A DNA stretch of 64,000 nucleotides from Beta vulgaris subsp. vulgaris (GCF_026745355.1 NC_079208.1:52623776-52687775); one strand, 5' to 3'. Shown: positions 35,334-48,595, counted from the first letter of the stretch. Notes: a model not told the origin generated them from the letters alone. Made by a program: numbers and translations.

Positions 35334-36040
35334 CTTCCTCTGTTTTTTTTTTTTTACATGTTACACTTTCCTTAAATGGATTGGTGCAAAATACACGTTA
35401 CACTTTTTTTTTTCCAAATTGGTACTTTTTAACCTGTTAAATTACCAACTTACCCTTATAACATTTAATCAAAATTAAACCTATTTAATTTAACCTAAAT
35501 TAACAATTAACCACCATCCCTCTTCCACCACCCTAGCAGTCCAACCCCTTCCCCACCACTGCAGCAGTCCCCTTCCCCACCATCGCACCCCACCCGACCC
35601 GTCTAAAACTCCACCCCATCCGCCGGAAACCCCACTAGACCCGCCGAAAACCCCACCCAGCCACCGAGAGCTCCACCCCACCCAGCCATCGAAAACCCCA
35701 CCTACCCCTTGAAAACCTTACCTCACGCACCGAAAACCCCACCCCAACCTCGAAAACATCACCCCACCCGCCGAAAACCCAGTCGTGCGACTACAAGGGA
35801 AGGAGAATGGGAGGGGGTTGCGCGTTCAGCAAGGGAAGGGGAGGGTGTCGGTGGTCGATTTGGTGGCGTCGGTGGTCGAATTGGTCTTGTGGTGGTCGCA
35901 GCGGTGGCGCATTGGTGTGGCCCGGTGGTGGTGGTGCCCCACTCTTACTTTCTCTTAAACCCTCATCAAATTTTGCCTAGATAAACGAATTTTTTAAAAG
36001 TGTAACATTTAAAAAAACGGAAAAAGTAGGACGGATGAAA
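35334..36040. mobile_element. Inverted-repeat DNA element with GC-rich core (about 0.7 kb)
   Basis: The left side reads CTTCCTCTG, a T run, then TACATGTTACACTTT. The right side is AAAGTGTAACATTT, an A run, then GTAGGACGGATGAAA, which is its approximate complement. TA lies at both borders. The core (35510-35950) is C-rich on the left and G-rich on the right, with repeated CGAAAACCCCACC-type units. Open frames inside are low-complexity and considered non-coding. Confidence 0.62.
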
Positions 36041-36132
36041 TATATAATAAACAGATGATGGTTAAGATGAAATATGTGAGTAGCGTCAAAGTATAAAGTG
36101 CAAAGATTTTTTTTTAAAAAAGAATGGTCTAA

Positions 36133-36474
36133 GCCTATGTTTAGTTCACCTGAAATTTTCTGATCTGAACTTATCTGATCTGATCTGATCTGAACTTATT
36201 TTTTCTGATCTGATCTGATCTGATCTGATTACATGATCTTGTCTTTTAGATTTCTCTCAATATATAAGAAAAAATATAGTCATGTGGGGTCTTGTTTGAT
36301 TCGTCTCAATGAGTACTTTATTAATATTCAATTATTATAATTTTTACTAATATGTAATGAAAGATATAATGATTTTTAAATATAAGCATGATCTGAACTA
36401 ATCTGATCTGAACTTATTTTTTCTGATCTGATTAGATCTGAAATAAGCAAAAATAAGGTGAACTGAACATAGCC
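36133..36474. mobile_element. MITE with GCCTATGTTTAGTTCACC ends and TCTGATCTGA repeats
   Basis: The left end GCCTATGTTTAGTTCACC is complemented by GGTGAACTGAACATAGCC at the right. Both arms are filled with short TCTGATCTGA-type tandem repeats. The middle (about 36235-36390) carries the Stowaway-family phrase GGGGTCTTGTTTGATTCGTC, so a decayed MITE seems to be nested inside. Confidence 0.6.
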
Positions 36475-37399
36475 TCAATAATACCATCTCTTCTAACATA
36501 ATGGAATAGATGGGTCCATTTTTCACGTGACTGACATATATAAGTGGACCACCGCCACGTGAGGACAAGCTATTGGCTGAATTCAAGGACTACGTGTCAA
36601 CAAACATGCCAGAAATCCAACTAATCATGTGAGGTAACACGTGTCTAACACTAGTCACGTACTCACGTTGACTTATATTGTATTGGGCAGGTGACATCTT
36701 GTTGTAAGAGCTTATTATGGAGTGCTTAAACTTTCCCTTAAATTATACATTCTTCTCCATTCTCTGTTTTGGGTTACTTGGGAAACCTTTTACATTCCAG
36801 AAATAAGTCTATACCAGGTTTTGTTGGCAATTTGCAAATTTAATAAATTTTAGGACCTCCAACGACCCACTTGCACTAGCACTGAAAGGAAGCTTACTGA
36901 GTAAATCAGCAAATGTAACCATCGCTACAAAAATATAATCTACTCCCCGAATATATGCCATCCTTTTTTTATATTTAGGGTTTATCCAATTCACTAATGT
37001 TGTCTTAAATAAATATGATATGAAAATCTAGTGATCCATAATAATTTTAACTTTTGAAAAAGATTTATTCTACAATCATGTATAAGTTACCTTTTTATGT
37101 CCTATGTGACCATAATAGAATGACCATTGTTATGTATTTAAGTTACAATTCATGAGAGGATAACTAAAAATACCAAAACACCAGCTTAACAACAAAAAAA
37201 AAAAATCAGAGTTTGGATACACAACAATAATTATCATGGATAGGACAACATGAGATTTTGTGTGTTTTTCTTTAAAAGCATCTTACTAGAACACATTTTA
37301 TCTAATTTTGTGTACTCTCTTTGTTTTTCAAAGGTTCCTATGGTACATATTGACAGCTAACATAGTTACATAATGGATTATTAGCAAAAGTAATACTTA

Positions 37400-37508
37400 C
37401 TCCATAACATAATAACTACAACAAATGAGTATAATAACTACAACAAATGAGTATTATTTATGAGGTAAAAAATATTCATTTGTTGTAGTTATTATGTTAA
37501 GGAGGGAG
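37400..37508. mobile_element. Hairpin MITE (109 bp)
   Basis: CTCCATAACATAATAACTAC at the left is matched by GTAGTTATTATGTTAAGGAG at the right, next to TA on both sides. The left arm has a tandem duplication of the ATAATAACTACAACAAATGAGT unit. It appears to sit inside a larger decayed MITE running from about 37312 to 37850. Confidence 0.72.
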
Positions 37509-38909
37509 TAACATTTTGATAATTCAAAAATACACAATAAACCAAATCAAATTTCACTTGAATGTTTATTTTTTCATAAACATTAATTACGAAATCTTTC
37601 TATTTCGAAATACTTGGCACACTTCTCCAGGCACGATCGCCAACGTATAACTTTAACTATAAATATCTCTAATTCCCTAACTGTAAAAATTATAAAAGGT
37701 TGCAATCGTAAAAATATGTATCAAGACAAATCTAATAAAATCCCATAAGACTCTATTTTTCCATATGTACAAATCACAAATTACGATCAAACGAAAGTGT
37801 ATGAATAGTGCAAAAGTCAATTGTGTCATCTATTTTGGAACCTAGGTAGTTACTATATCAGTTTCTTAATAGCAACAATATAGTTATTAATTTGCCAAAA
37901 TCTTTAAATCTAGACTAGAATTTAATTAGTTATACCAAACACTTCAAATAATATAAAAATTGTTTATATTAGTTGTTTGTGTAAAAGTGTTTAGTAAATA
38001 GTTATTAGCTTATTGTTACTTTATTGAGTGAAATGGTCAATAAGGATATTGACATAATATATTGGTGAAGTCTTTTTGGTAAAGGATGGTACATTTGAAC
38101 AACTTTAAAATATATTAGTCATTACACAATGAAAATTCATAAGTCTCTCTTTCAAAAAGCTTCTATTAGTAGCATATTCAAAATTACTTTTTTGGGTTCA
38201 AACCTGTATTTCAATTCTCTATTAACCAAACACTCTCATCGGATATTTTGACTAGTCAAACATTTCTATTCATCTAACCTCTCTTTTTACTCCAAAACTC
38301 TCTCAACCAAACACCCCGCCAACTTATAAACCTCATATTCTTGAAGTAGAAATACTCAATTATTATCCTTTTGAAACATGGGACGTTTAACCATTAGTTG
38401 TTAACTATCAATTGTAGGTTTTTACACTAGTTTGATTTTACGAGTTATTCATATTGATTTTTGTATTAAATTTTCGCAATTCACTAATTACAAAATCTCA
38501 CATAAGATTATCTTATAATAAATTATTGTAGGAGGGGATCACACTAAAAATAAATTTGTCAAAAATAATCTTTTATAAGCAACATTTTGTCACAAACAAC
38601 CTTTCAAAACTTTTTAGCCACAGGAAATTTGGTTGAACCTAGTGACATCAATTTGGTGTTGACCAACATTCTCCAGCATTGACTCTATTAAGGACTCGAA
38701 AAATTGGAGAAAAGCAACCTTTTTACAATGGCTTTTTTTTTTACTATAACAAGCTTTTGTAAATTGGTTTGCAAATATAAAACTTAAACTAAAATATTTA
38801 CTTACCTAGTTTTCAAACGCTAACCAAGCCGTTTCCAACGTTGAGGTGAAGGTGACACTTGTCCCTTTTGAAATTGGCAATTCAAGTATTTCTCATGACT
38901 AACATAATA
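37509..38909. other. AT-rich intergenic sequence with decayed MITE
   Basis: The right arm of the presumed larger MITE (ATTTTGGAACCTAGGTAG) is near 37832-37850. The remainder has no recognisable gene. Phrases such as AACCAAACACTCTC near 38224 suggest other decayed element ends that I could not pair. Confidence 0.4.
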
Positions 38910-39166
38910 CTTCCTCCGTTTCAAAATAGATGATACATTTTGACTAAAACGCTTGTCGATGCACTACTTTGACTACTAATATCTTTAATTATGTATTAGA
39001 GTAAAGTATAAAATTTTGATTTTCTGAAAATATACATTAAGACAAATCCAACAACATATTACATTATAACATTTGATTTTACCTAATAGTAAATAATGCA
39101 TGGTCAAACCTCATTCATGAATAGTGGAAAAGTCAAAATGTATCATCTATTTTGAAACGGAGGAAG
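38910..39166. mobile_element. Stowaway-like MITE, nearly perfect inverted repeats (257 bp)
   Basis: The left end CTTCCTCCGTTTCAAAATAG and the right end CTATTTTGAAACGGAGGAAG are exact complements. The pairing continues through GATGATACATTTTGACT. TA flanks both sides. The exact match suggests a recent insertion relative to the other MITEs. Confidence 0.88.
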
Positions 39167-39770
39167 TATATGTTTCCCTCTATAATTTCTCCTAATTTTT
39201 TGCAATATATGCATTAATGGACATCAGGGTTTTTCCCCCAAAATTTTCAATTGACTAGTATGCAGCAAATGATCAATAGTTAGGCTGTAGAGTATTTTTA
39301 TATTTATTTTCATTTTTTTTTTTATTATAATACTGTAGAGGAAAAAGGAGGGAAAAATGGTGTAGATAGAAAAAAAGGGTTATGTAATATACAAGCACGG
39401 GTAATCGTTGCAAATGGCTTAGTGAACACCACAATATTAGGTAGGGTTTCGTCTCCGAAAAAATATAGTTTAACGTTTTTACTCGCAAAAAAAGTTATAA
39501 AAAGTTGTTTTTGACAAAAAAAAAAGTCATTATAAAAGGTTGTTTCTGGCAAATTTTCAATTGAGTGAATGCTTGAAAATATTGGTCAACGCCGAAATGA
39601 CGTAATTAAGTTTCTTTTGACAATTTTTTTAGGTTTAAGGTGTCTTTTGATAAAACAAATTGAAAAGGTTGTTTCTCAAGAAAGCTGCTTATAAAAGATT
39701 GAATCTTATAAATTTTCCTAAAGTAAATCCCCACCTATTGAGCTAGCTTAAAAAACTTCTACTACCACTA

Positions 39771-39946
39771 AGGGTTTGTTCTCTCCAGCTTATTTTCAGT
39801 TCAGTTCAGCTTAGTTCAGTTCAGTTCAATTCAGCTCAGTTCAGTTCAGCTCTGGATAATGCTTTTACTCTCACATATCACTATTTATTTCAGTTCAGTT
39901 CAATTCAGTTCAGTTCAGTTGTTTTATGCCAAAGAGAACAGGCCCT
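39771..39946. mobile_element. MITE of the CAGTTCAGTT family, copy 1 (176 bp)
   Basis: The ends are AGGGTTTGTTCTCT and AGAGAACAGGCCCT. The arms consist of TTCAGTTCAG repeats around a centre ATGCTTTTACTCTCACATAT. The same layout and centre are found at 59031-59204, with related ends at 41559-41730. The superfamily is uncertain because target duplications are unclear. Confidence 0.78.
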
Positions 39947-41558
39947 AAGAGAACAAACCTTGAATATGACCAACACAAAGACTAGACATGAATTCTATTA
40001 TTCCTCGAATGAAGGAACATATCACAACCTAAAACTTACAGGCAACATGAACATAAGAAAGTGGCTAAGAGAATCAAACAAAAAAAGTCATTTCTGGACC
40101 CAATTTTGTCATAAACCTTGATGAAAGTTTGAAAGCTCCACCAAAATTCGGCTCATTAAAATCATCCAAACAAGCCCACCAGACTTCACAAGTTTGACCT
40201 CAAATTTGACAATTCTTCTTTGAGGATCTAATTTGAATAGTCTACGAGTGCCAAAAATTGTTGTTCTCTCTTTCTTTAGCTTATAGCCTTATATCAACCA
40301 ATCAAGCAGCCCTTAAAGGCATAAAATTCAGGTTCTATAAATATGTGCTCAACTAGATAATCTAATTGGCAGACACAAATCTCAGGCCCTCAGCTACAGA
40401 ACCAACTTAGAAATATGTGTATCCAAGTGTTGCTATTGTAGAGATTGTCAACTTAGAAAATAAAAGGAAAAAAAAGCACTAAAGTTTAAGAAAGCCACGT
40501 ATGTAGCTCCACATTAATAATGTTATAACCCAGATTAAGCTATGTGTAAGATATTCTGTGGTTTAAATAAAGCCTTAAAAAACAGAGCCTAATTACAGAT
40601 AAATTAGCACATAACCAATAATATGAAGCAAGAAGAAAACCAAGTAATAAATAAAACCATGGATTGTCACTGAAATCGGGACCCGTTTAACCTGGAACTT
40701 CCTTTAAAACTCCAATGAATTCATCTCGAGATGCAAGAGATAGAAAGTGTAAGAAAAAGGAAGAGAGCATGAAATTAGAAGAAGAAAGAATTCACACCCA
40801 CCAAGAAAGAAATATGTAGACTTTTCTTAGGCAAACGGGAAATCAAATGCATGTGACAACTACTAGATGTACGTATGTATATAGTATAAGATTTTGGGAA
40901 CCTAACTTATAACTAAAAACAGCAAAAAATGAGCTAAACTTTCCTGAAACGGAATTTCCACTAGCACAATGAAAGACCATGATGTGGAACTTTATCCTCC
41001 ATGGAAGTGGCCATAATTATTATTGGCCTAAAACTTTGACCCTCTTTCCATTGGATCTTTCGCAGTAAAAAATATATAGATTTACTGCCACTAGCTTGCT
41101 CAATTAAAAAAACTAAGCAGAATCAGTTTACAATTTACGTGGCAAGCAGTACATCATGTAGACAAAAGCTTAGAATATGTTACTTCCATTTTGCCAAGAG
41201 AGGCCTAAAAAGTAGTAAAATCAGGAGATCAAGAGGTCACCTTGTGGGGTCTTTGATGATCATGGCCCGGATTTGATGGGAAACGTAGTTCCTGATTTAG
41301 TAGTGATTAGAGCTGTAAAATTAGGCAACTCAGGATTGGAGCATTGCCTACCAGAATTAGGGGAGTGAGTTTAGCACTGTAAATAATTAGATCAATACTA
41401 AATTTGATTCTTTTTTAAAATAGATGAAATTACAAAAATTTTACAGGTGAATATAGCAAATTGGGTAGTTTATTTATTTATTTTTTTAACAAATTTTACA
41501 CATATTTCTTTAAAAGTTTACACTCATGTGACTCATAAAGTTCCATTATATCCTATTA
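39947..41558. other. Intergenic sequence without recognised genes
   Basis: Moderately AT-rich, with no long frame and no paired element ends found. Confidence 0.5.
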
Positions 41559-41730
41559 AGGCCCTATTTTTTTAGGGTGAAATGAACTAAGTAAACTTCG
41601 CTGAAGTAAGCTGAACTGTAATGAACTAAGCTGAGTTGAACTAATGTAAAACCGTGAAGGAAACTAGCTGAACTGAAGTGAGCTGAATTGAAGTGAGCCA
41701 AATTGAAATCTTTCCAAGAGAACAGGGCCT
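41559..41730. mobile_element. MITE of the CAGTTCAGTT family, copy 3, diverged (172 bp)
   Basis: The ends are AGGCCCTATTTTTTTAGG and AAGAGAACAGGGCCT. Internal repeats are in the AGCTGAACTGAAGTGAGC form, the complement of the TTCAGTTCAG arms of the other two copies. The central ACTCTCACATATCACT segment is not conserved, so this is a diverged or separate subfamily. Confidence 0.6.
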
Positions 41731-43981
41731 AAAAAAAATGCACCTATATTATCATGCAAAAGATTGGTGTGAGTGTCATTATAAATTAAAAAGGATTCTT
41801 TTTATTATCTTTGGCTACCCACTTTTAGAAATTTTACTACCATCTGATTATTAACTTAAATATTTCACAACTTTTGATTGAATTCAGGCCAAAATTTCGT
41901 TGGATGGACCTATCTTTTAAGTTCTTTCTTCGATACCTCACTATCTTCTATCTACATTGCACTTTTTTTACTTCTCCTTCCTATTTACCAATCTTTTTCC
42001 CTCTTCTTTAATCATCCTTCACTTTACTTAAAAAGATTAAACCACCTCCCTTGTACTATCACTGGGATTTTTAATACTTATTCATTATATCTTTCCACCT
42101 TATCTCCTATTTCCGAACTTTTCCTCTATTCCCTTCACTCTTCAGAGTGAGTGTGCCATTGAAATCCAGCTTTCACATTGAACTCAAACAATGCAAGAAA
42201 TCGAATATTTGTCTTTCTAGTTCATAGAATTTACCAGCAATAAACATTCTTTATGAGTTATCCTTGGTGAGTATTTGATTGGGAGGAAAACTTTTTCCCA
42301 AAAAGTGATATTTCCATTTAGTAGGGGAAAGTATTTTCCTTCCGAGACAAAAGAAAACCACATGTTACTCTCTATTCTTCACCTTCCTCTTTCCTTCCTC
42401 CCATCCATTTTCTTCCTCTTTCATTTCAAGTCTAGTTTTTCTCAAACTTTTCAGGTAATAAACAAAACAAAGGAAAATTATAACATATTGTGTTTTCCCT
42501 TGATATATTCCGTGGAAATAAACGGAGCCTTAGTCTTACCTTCAACTTTGCCATAAAGATGCCACAATCCCTACTGGGTAATTTCACTTTTAGATTGGAT
42601 AGAGGAAGAATGAAGCATATCAACCTAAGAAAAAAACTATGCATGGAGTTTATTGATGAAAAAGAGATTTTTCTCTAATGTCCCATATTAATCAAAATCG
42701 TCAAAGTTAGAAATCGTACTTGTAGGAGCAATGAATCTCCTTGTGCTATCCCTAGTTCCCTAACCTAATTTTTGGAGAAGTGAAAGAAATATGAAGTTGT
42801 GTTAATTGTTTGAAGATAAAGGTACTGCAAGAACTTATTATAAAGAACAGTCAAAAGGGGGAAAACAATTTGGAGGGTAGGGGTGTAAGAAATCAGCAAG
42901 CGGATCCTACCAACAAATTTTGGCCGGAATTCAACCAAAAGGTAGTGAAAAATTTGGTTTAACAATCAAAAGCAAGAAACAAAAAATAATGTAAAAAATG
43001 TTAGTTAATTTCAAAAGTCGGTAACAAAAAGGTAGTAAAGAACAATTTTCTAAATTAAAGGTATCCAAATCATTCATGGAGTGATTGCCTCCACTTTCTA
43101 GCTTCTTTAGAGCCAAACTTAGTGTTACAAATTTACAATCTTAATGAGATGGACGATTGTTTTGAGAAGCCCCCTACCTTAAAGAAACGTAACTACAAGA
43201 CTAAGCCAAACAAACTTGATAAGCTTCAACTCAGAACGATATTTCAAAATCATTCAAGTTGAAAGACTTAGGCTCAAACTGAGCTTGAACCTGGGATAAT
43301 GGTCCAATCTGTAAAGAAGTTAGAAGAGAAATACTGGCTTTGTGATTTTAATGTGAAACGCAAATTATTGATCCTGCAGTATAACTCAAGATCAATATAA
43401 GACAAATAGTGTGAAACCTTCTCACCATTAGTTTCTACAAACAATTAGTGGAAAGCATACACATGTTAGACCCTTGACTTCACACGTCTCCATAAGTTGT
43501 CCTAGTAGAATCTTACAATGTTTCTGTGCACTTATCTCGGGCATTCAGTTAGGTTTAGCTTGACTCTCAAAGTGCTGGACATACTGAAAGTTGAAACAAG
43601 CGATGTCAGCAGGTTTGCGCTGAGCAATTAGAAAATTCGATTCCAGAAACTTAGAGTGTGTAATCTTTAGATCAATTCATCTTGTACCCAATCAAATTAC
43701 CCAGGGTGACGGTCAAGTCAAGTGCATAGGTAGCGTACTAATCATTTTGACTTGTTTTAGAAAAATTAAGTTCGAGGAAGTTTAAACAAGTGTAATAATT
43801 TCCAAGAGGTTCAATTTAAAGTTACAATAAGTCTAGATAAGTTAGCATTAGATAACATAAGTCAAATTCAGTTAAAACGAATACACAGAGTCATATATTT
43901 CCAACTCGAAAAAAGGAAAAAAGTTGGTAACATTAGTCCCAACTACGGCCCTCCTACATTAAAAAAATGTACGTTTGAATC
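41731..43981. other. AT-rich intergenic sequence
   Basis: Several short frames (41878-42150, 42275-42678) have no recognisable motif. Sequence around 42280-42530 contains complementary AAACTTTTTCCC/GGAAAATT-type segments and may be a decayed element. Nothing can be assigned firmly. Confidence 0.4.
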
Positions 43982-44107
43982 AGAGCGTGTTCTCTTCCCC
44001 TTAAAAATAAGTTTCAGGTCTAATCAGATCTGATTAGGTTGGTGTAAACATAAGGTAAAATCAATGCTCGTCAGATCCAATCACTTCAGGCGAAAAGAAC
44101 GCGCTCT
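43982..44107. mobile_element. Short MITE with AGAGCG-GTTCT ends (126 bp)
   Basis: AGAGCGTGTTCTCTTC at the left is matched by GAAAAGAACGCGCTCT at the right. The interior includes TCTAATCAGATCTGATTAGG, a perfect palindrome core. No coding potential. Confidence 0.65.
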
Positions 44108-44912
44108 AAAATGGACATAGTCTCAACTACAATAGTATTTTCAGCAATCCTATGCGACTTATGACCCCACGTAAATTATTAATCTAAAAACATATTTACT
44201 GTCTTTCCCATTTCTCTACTCTAATGGCCCTCATGAGTCATGACCACCGCCCACCCTTTTCCCAATTCATAACCACCACCATGCACCAACCCTTCCTCCA
44301 TACATACCAACACATAACCCTCCTACTGACACCACAACCATTTTCCCATCTCCACCTTTTTCTTGCTTATAGACCCATACACATTCCTTATTGTACGCGT
44401 CATCAATCCCCTAACACTCCTCGCCTCAACATGGCTTTGCAAAACTTGGTCATGGGGTTTTTTGTCGAAAAGGATTTGGTGCAACTAGGGTGGTCAATTA
44501 ACGGAAAAATAAGATGAGAGTTTTAGGGGTTCAGGGTGACATGGTTAGGTTGGAAAGGTATATGTGGAATCTCCCGTATGGATGGGCTGATGTGGGTGTA
44601 GGAGGTAAAGTGGTGGGCTGGGTGGAGAGAGACAAAGAGGGGGATAAAATTATTAAAGAAAAAACATAGAGAATGATATGATCAAACCAAAGTATGCAGT
44701 TGGCTTTTTGTAACGTGTTGAACAACTTAATTTAGGTTTGGTACTAATTTGGAAACACATTCCTACTATCAAAGCAACTTCTAACTAAAAAGTATAGTTT
44801 GGAACCTCTAAATGACTAACCACAAGTTAGGGTGTAGTCTCTTTACCTAAACTTATCTCAGCTAAATATATGATTTCACCTTATTATTAAACCTGATGAG
44901 TCCTAAGATATA

Positions 44913-45009
44913 CATCATTTATTCTGAAATAAGTGAAACACTTCTCTCAAAGAGCTCTCATATAAAAGAGAAAAGTGTTTTACTTTTACTTATTTCAGCA
45001 CGGATGAAG
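44913..45009. mobile_element. Hairpin MITE (97 bp)
   Basis: CATCATTTATTCTGAAATAA and its inverted match TACTTATTTCAGCACGGATG enclose complementary AAACACTTCTC/GAGAAAAGTGTTT arms, with TA at both borders. The whole unit would fold into one hairpin. Confidence 0.68.
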
Positions 45010-47170
45010 TATTCTATTTTGGTGAAAAGAATGCACCCTCATGTTTTTGTTATTGTTATTTATATCAATTTCAAACAATTAAAGTCGATCTACAGGTCTA
45101 GAGATGATTCAAATGAAGAACTGTATATACTTGTATATGTAAAACAAGGGTAAAATGAAGATGTGAAATGCAGATAGTGTTCCACGTAGAAGGTGTATAA
45201 TATGTAGACTTGTTTGTTCGCTTACTTCCCCCTCAATTTGGATCTTCAAATCTGGTATCATACTAGTGATGACAACGTGAGCTCCTAGACCTTTGACAAA
45301 GGAAATTAGAAGTTTAATTAGGCACCCTTCAAGGGTCTTCCTTGAATAGGTTTACCCACAAAGAGCCTCTTAAAGATGCAGGAAAGTATCCTTCTCAGTA
45401 GCTCACCTCACCAAAGTTTCCCAACTGCCTAAGTGCGATTGCTATGCCAACAGTAAATCAGCCAAACTGCCAAAGTATTCAACAAGTAGCTACCTACTCG
45501 TCTACACATCAACTTTCTTTTCAAAGTTTTTAAGTATAAACATATTCAATCTACTGTTTGAAGCTAACGGCATACGCTATAGCAAGCACCTTAGTTCCCA
45601 TACCAATTCCCCAAGGATCGACCAGCCATACTTCTGTTCTGTCAAAAAGCTTTGCTGCCAACAATGTAACCTAAAGTAGATCATAATCCTCTCCTTTTGC
45701 ACCAATGGTACCAAAAATTTCCTAGTTTTTGACCTAATTATGCAGAGCGATTTATTGGTCTACAGATTCTTGAATACTCTCCATTGGAACCGCAAAGCCA
45801 CAATAGAGCCAAAATACACAATATCGTCCTCAAACATAATAAAATATCTCGCAGTTGCAGATCTACAGAATGGAAAGTTAGACATATGTTGCATCAGCTC
45901 TAAGCTCCTCCATGATAATACTTCATCATCAGTCCTCGATTCTAAAGTTAAATGATAGCATTAGGTTCCCAAGTCCAAAAGTTTAGATAAGCAAAACTTT
46001 TATATCTTGAACTTCTTTAAGGCCCAGATACGCAAGGCTATAGCTTAGGAATGTAGCAAAAGAAAGCTTCTTTAATGGCTAGTCCCACGCCTCTCTGGGT
46101 GGCAACATGCTGATGACCCTTAATATTACCCCCTTAATGAGCAATTTCAACAAACAAAATTTCTTAGTAAATCCCAAGAGACTGGAGTTCCCGGTTCACT
46201 TAAAGATCCTCTTATAGTCCTGCTACTGCCCTTAATGGCATATTCTTGATATGGAGTCAATCTTCTTGTTCAAACTCCATATTTAGTATTTGGAAGGATA
46301 TTTGGCAGTTGGCACTATAAGGAAAAAGGGCTCACACTAATCCAACTGAGGAAATACTAAACTAAAGTTAATCCAACATGACCATCTAGCAAGAAGATAA
46401 CTTACAAATGAGCCACCAAGTAAATCATTAAACGAGAGAGATGATCTCCTAAAGCAACGCACTCAAGGCCCTAAGTAACTTCTGTAACTGCCCATCACAT
46501 AGCATTGAAAAGCAAGCACAACAAACCTGAAGCTATTTCATCAATCTAACCCTAAACCCTTCAGATTTCATCAACTCATACAAGGCTTGACTCACCTTAT
46601 GAATTGTCATATACCTAAACAAAAGTTAGAAATAATAACATTTCGACCACTCCACCTAAAATCATAAACTATCTGATTAGTCACTAGAGGCACACCTAAG
46701 ATTTCCCTTTCTACATCAAAAGGCAAAAGTCAATCAGAGGTCTAATATAGTAGGTGATAGCACATTACCTAAATGATTGGACAATATGTTTGTTAAGATC
46801 TTTAGAAACTCATAAAAAGCATTATTGGCCTAAAACCTTAACCATCATATTGTTGTTAGGATACAAAAAAGGTAAGGTTCAAGCTCTCACCAACTACCCA
46901 GTTCTAACAAAAGTACTAGTGAAACATACTAGGAAGATCAACACTTATTACCTTCTAAGGCTCCTTAAAAGGAGAGAAGTAATATTACCAAGGCCCCTTG
47001 CTTATCCTCATACGTATTAGAAACAATAGATTGGACTCTATCTTGTTCAAAAGGTCTCTCTTACCACTCCTTATGAGCAATAAATATAAGAGACTCATCA
47101 AGCTTGTCTAACATAAATCTACCTTCCATCTCCTCACAAATCATAAAAAGATGAAATTTGCTCCTCAATG
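45010..47170. other. Intergenic sequence left of the LINE, possibly an old decayed element
   Basis: This region has GC content above the local average and broken, coding-like stretches on both strands, but no family could be recognised. Its continuation lies right of the LINE from 52696, so the LINE inserted into it. Confidence 0.35.
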
Positions 47171-47183
47171 AAGGTGTTCCCCT
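47171..47183. repeat. Left target-site duplication of the LINE
   Basis: AAGGTGTTCCCCT at 47171-47183 is repeated exactly at 52683-52695, immediately after the poly-A tail. A 13-bp duplication is normal for target-primed reverse transcription. Confidence 0.92.
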
Positions 47184-47316
47184 ACTTTCCGCCGGGCATT
47201 ATGTGCAGAGTCTCTCTCTAGGGTTTCTAGGGTTTGAGAGAAAGTCTTGGTTTCTCCATTAATCAACCTCGATAGTTCGAGTCGCTGAATCCCTCTTTGG
47301 GATCAGGGTCAGCCCG

Positions 47317-48595
47317 ATGGCTGACGAGATTGCGTCACGGGTGTCGAGTCTGCGTATTACTGAGGAAGAAGACAAAGTAGTAAATTTTGATGATTTTGAG
47401 AGTACGAACAAGAATGATGATCTTGAATTAACGCTTGTTGGGAAAGTATTGACGGTACGTAATTATAATTTTGATGCTTTAAAACGAACCTTGAACCAAA
47501 TCTGGGCGATCAAAACCGGGGCTTTGTTTCGGCCGATTGAAAATGGCCTGTTCGTTGTACAATTTGCGTGCCGCAGAGATAAAGAAAAGGTGTTAGATGG
47601 CCGACCTTGGACTTTTGATCAACATCTGGTGATGCTGCAGGAAGTTGAGGATCATGTCCAGCCATCAAATATAGAACTGCGACGGTGCCCTTTCTGGATG
47701 AGATTATATAATTTACCGATGGGTTATCGTTCGGAATCTTATGTACGTAGGATTGGAGGCTGTATTGGGGATGTTTTGGAGGTAGAATCAGATGGAGTGC
47801 AATGGGACAGATCGGCGCGGGTTCGGATATTACTGGATATCAAGAAACCGTTGCGGAGGGTTCAAAGAATCTCATTGAAGGACGGTAGTACGGTGCTGGT
47901 TGACGTGAAATATGAACGTTTGCCCACATTTTGCTATGCGTGTGGATTGATTGGTCACATTGAACGTGACTGTTTGGTGAACCAGGAGGAAGATGGGAAT
48001 GAAGGGAACAGTGGGGCTCGTGGCTCCGGGCCTCGCCTCGCAAAGGGCGTCTCAAGCAAGAGGAGGAGACTCGTATTTTCCTACGAACTGCAAAGTCTCT
48101 CTTCTTTGAGAATCATCTGCCATCACGGAGGCTGCTAGGGAACCGGTTGTTACGGTGGATGAAGAGGTGGGTAGTGGGGTGATTTTGGAGAAGGAAAAGG
48201 AGGATAGGTTGGAATTTGATACAACTATGGAAGATTTAAACACACAACAAGGTACTGCTGTGGTACCACATTTGCAGGAGGAAGGTAATGTGGATAATCT
48301 TTTTTGTTTTGTTGCAAATAATGATAGTGGCATTGTTAAATCTCGAAAAGTAAAACCGAAAATTCAGCACTCAAAAAAATCTATTGTGGAGAAGCAAGCT
48401 AGTCTACGTAAGACCATGCATGAGCCTAACAGTGGGGAAAAGAGAAAGTGGCCTGACCAAATTCAATTAATGGAACCTAGTGATGATGCGGTGGTAACAA
48501 AGAAAAGCAGAGTTGTGGGAGACTTAAATCTGGACAGTGGTGATCAAACTGTTGAGGCGGAGATTGGCGGAGACCAACTCCGCCGGGCATTATGA
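47317..48595 (+). pseudogene. LINE ORF1: DUF4283 and zinc-knuckle protein, frameshifted
   Basis: From ATG 47317, residues 1-205 match the DUF4283-type domain common to plant LINE ORF1 (NFDALKRTLNQIWAIK; FDQHLVMLQEVEDH; CPFWMRLYNLPMGYRSESY). A CCHC knuckle follows at residues 206-219 (CYACGLIGHIERDC). The frame ends early at 48136-48138. Coding-like sequence continues in other frames through 48155-48595, so at least one and probably two frameshifts lie between about 48035 and 48140. The second part is acidic/lysine-rich and ends with TGA at 48593-48595, overlapping the ORF2 ATG in an ATGA arrangement. The protein's role is binding LINE RNA in the retrotransposition particle. Confidence 0.9.

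Noticed and set aside
35490..35984. Frames in the GC-rich core of the 35334-36040 element
   Set aside because: Low-complexity translation of CGAAAACCCCACC repeats; no recognisable protein.
44224..44517. 97-residue plus-strand frame
   Set aside because: Histidine/proline-rich with no recognisable domain; local composition alone explains the frame.
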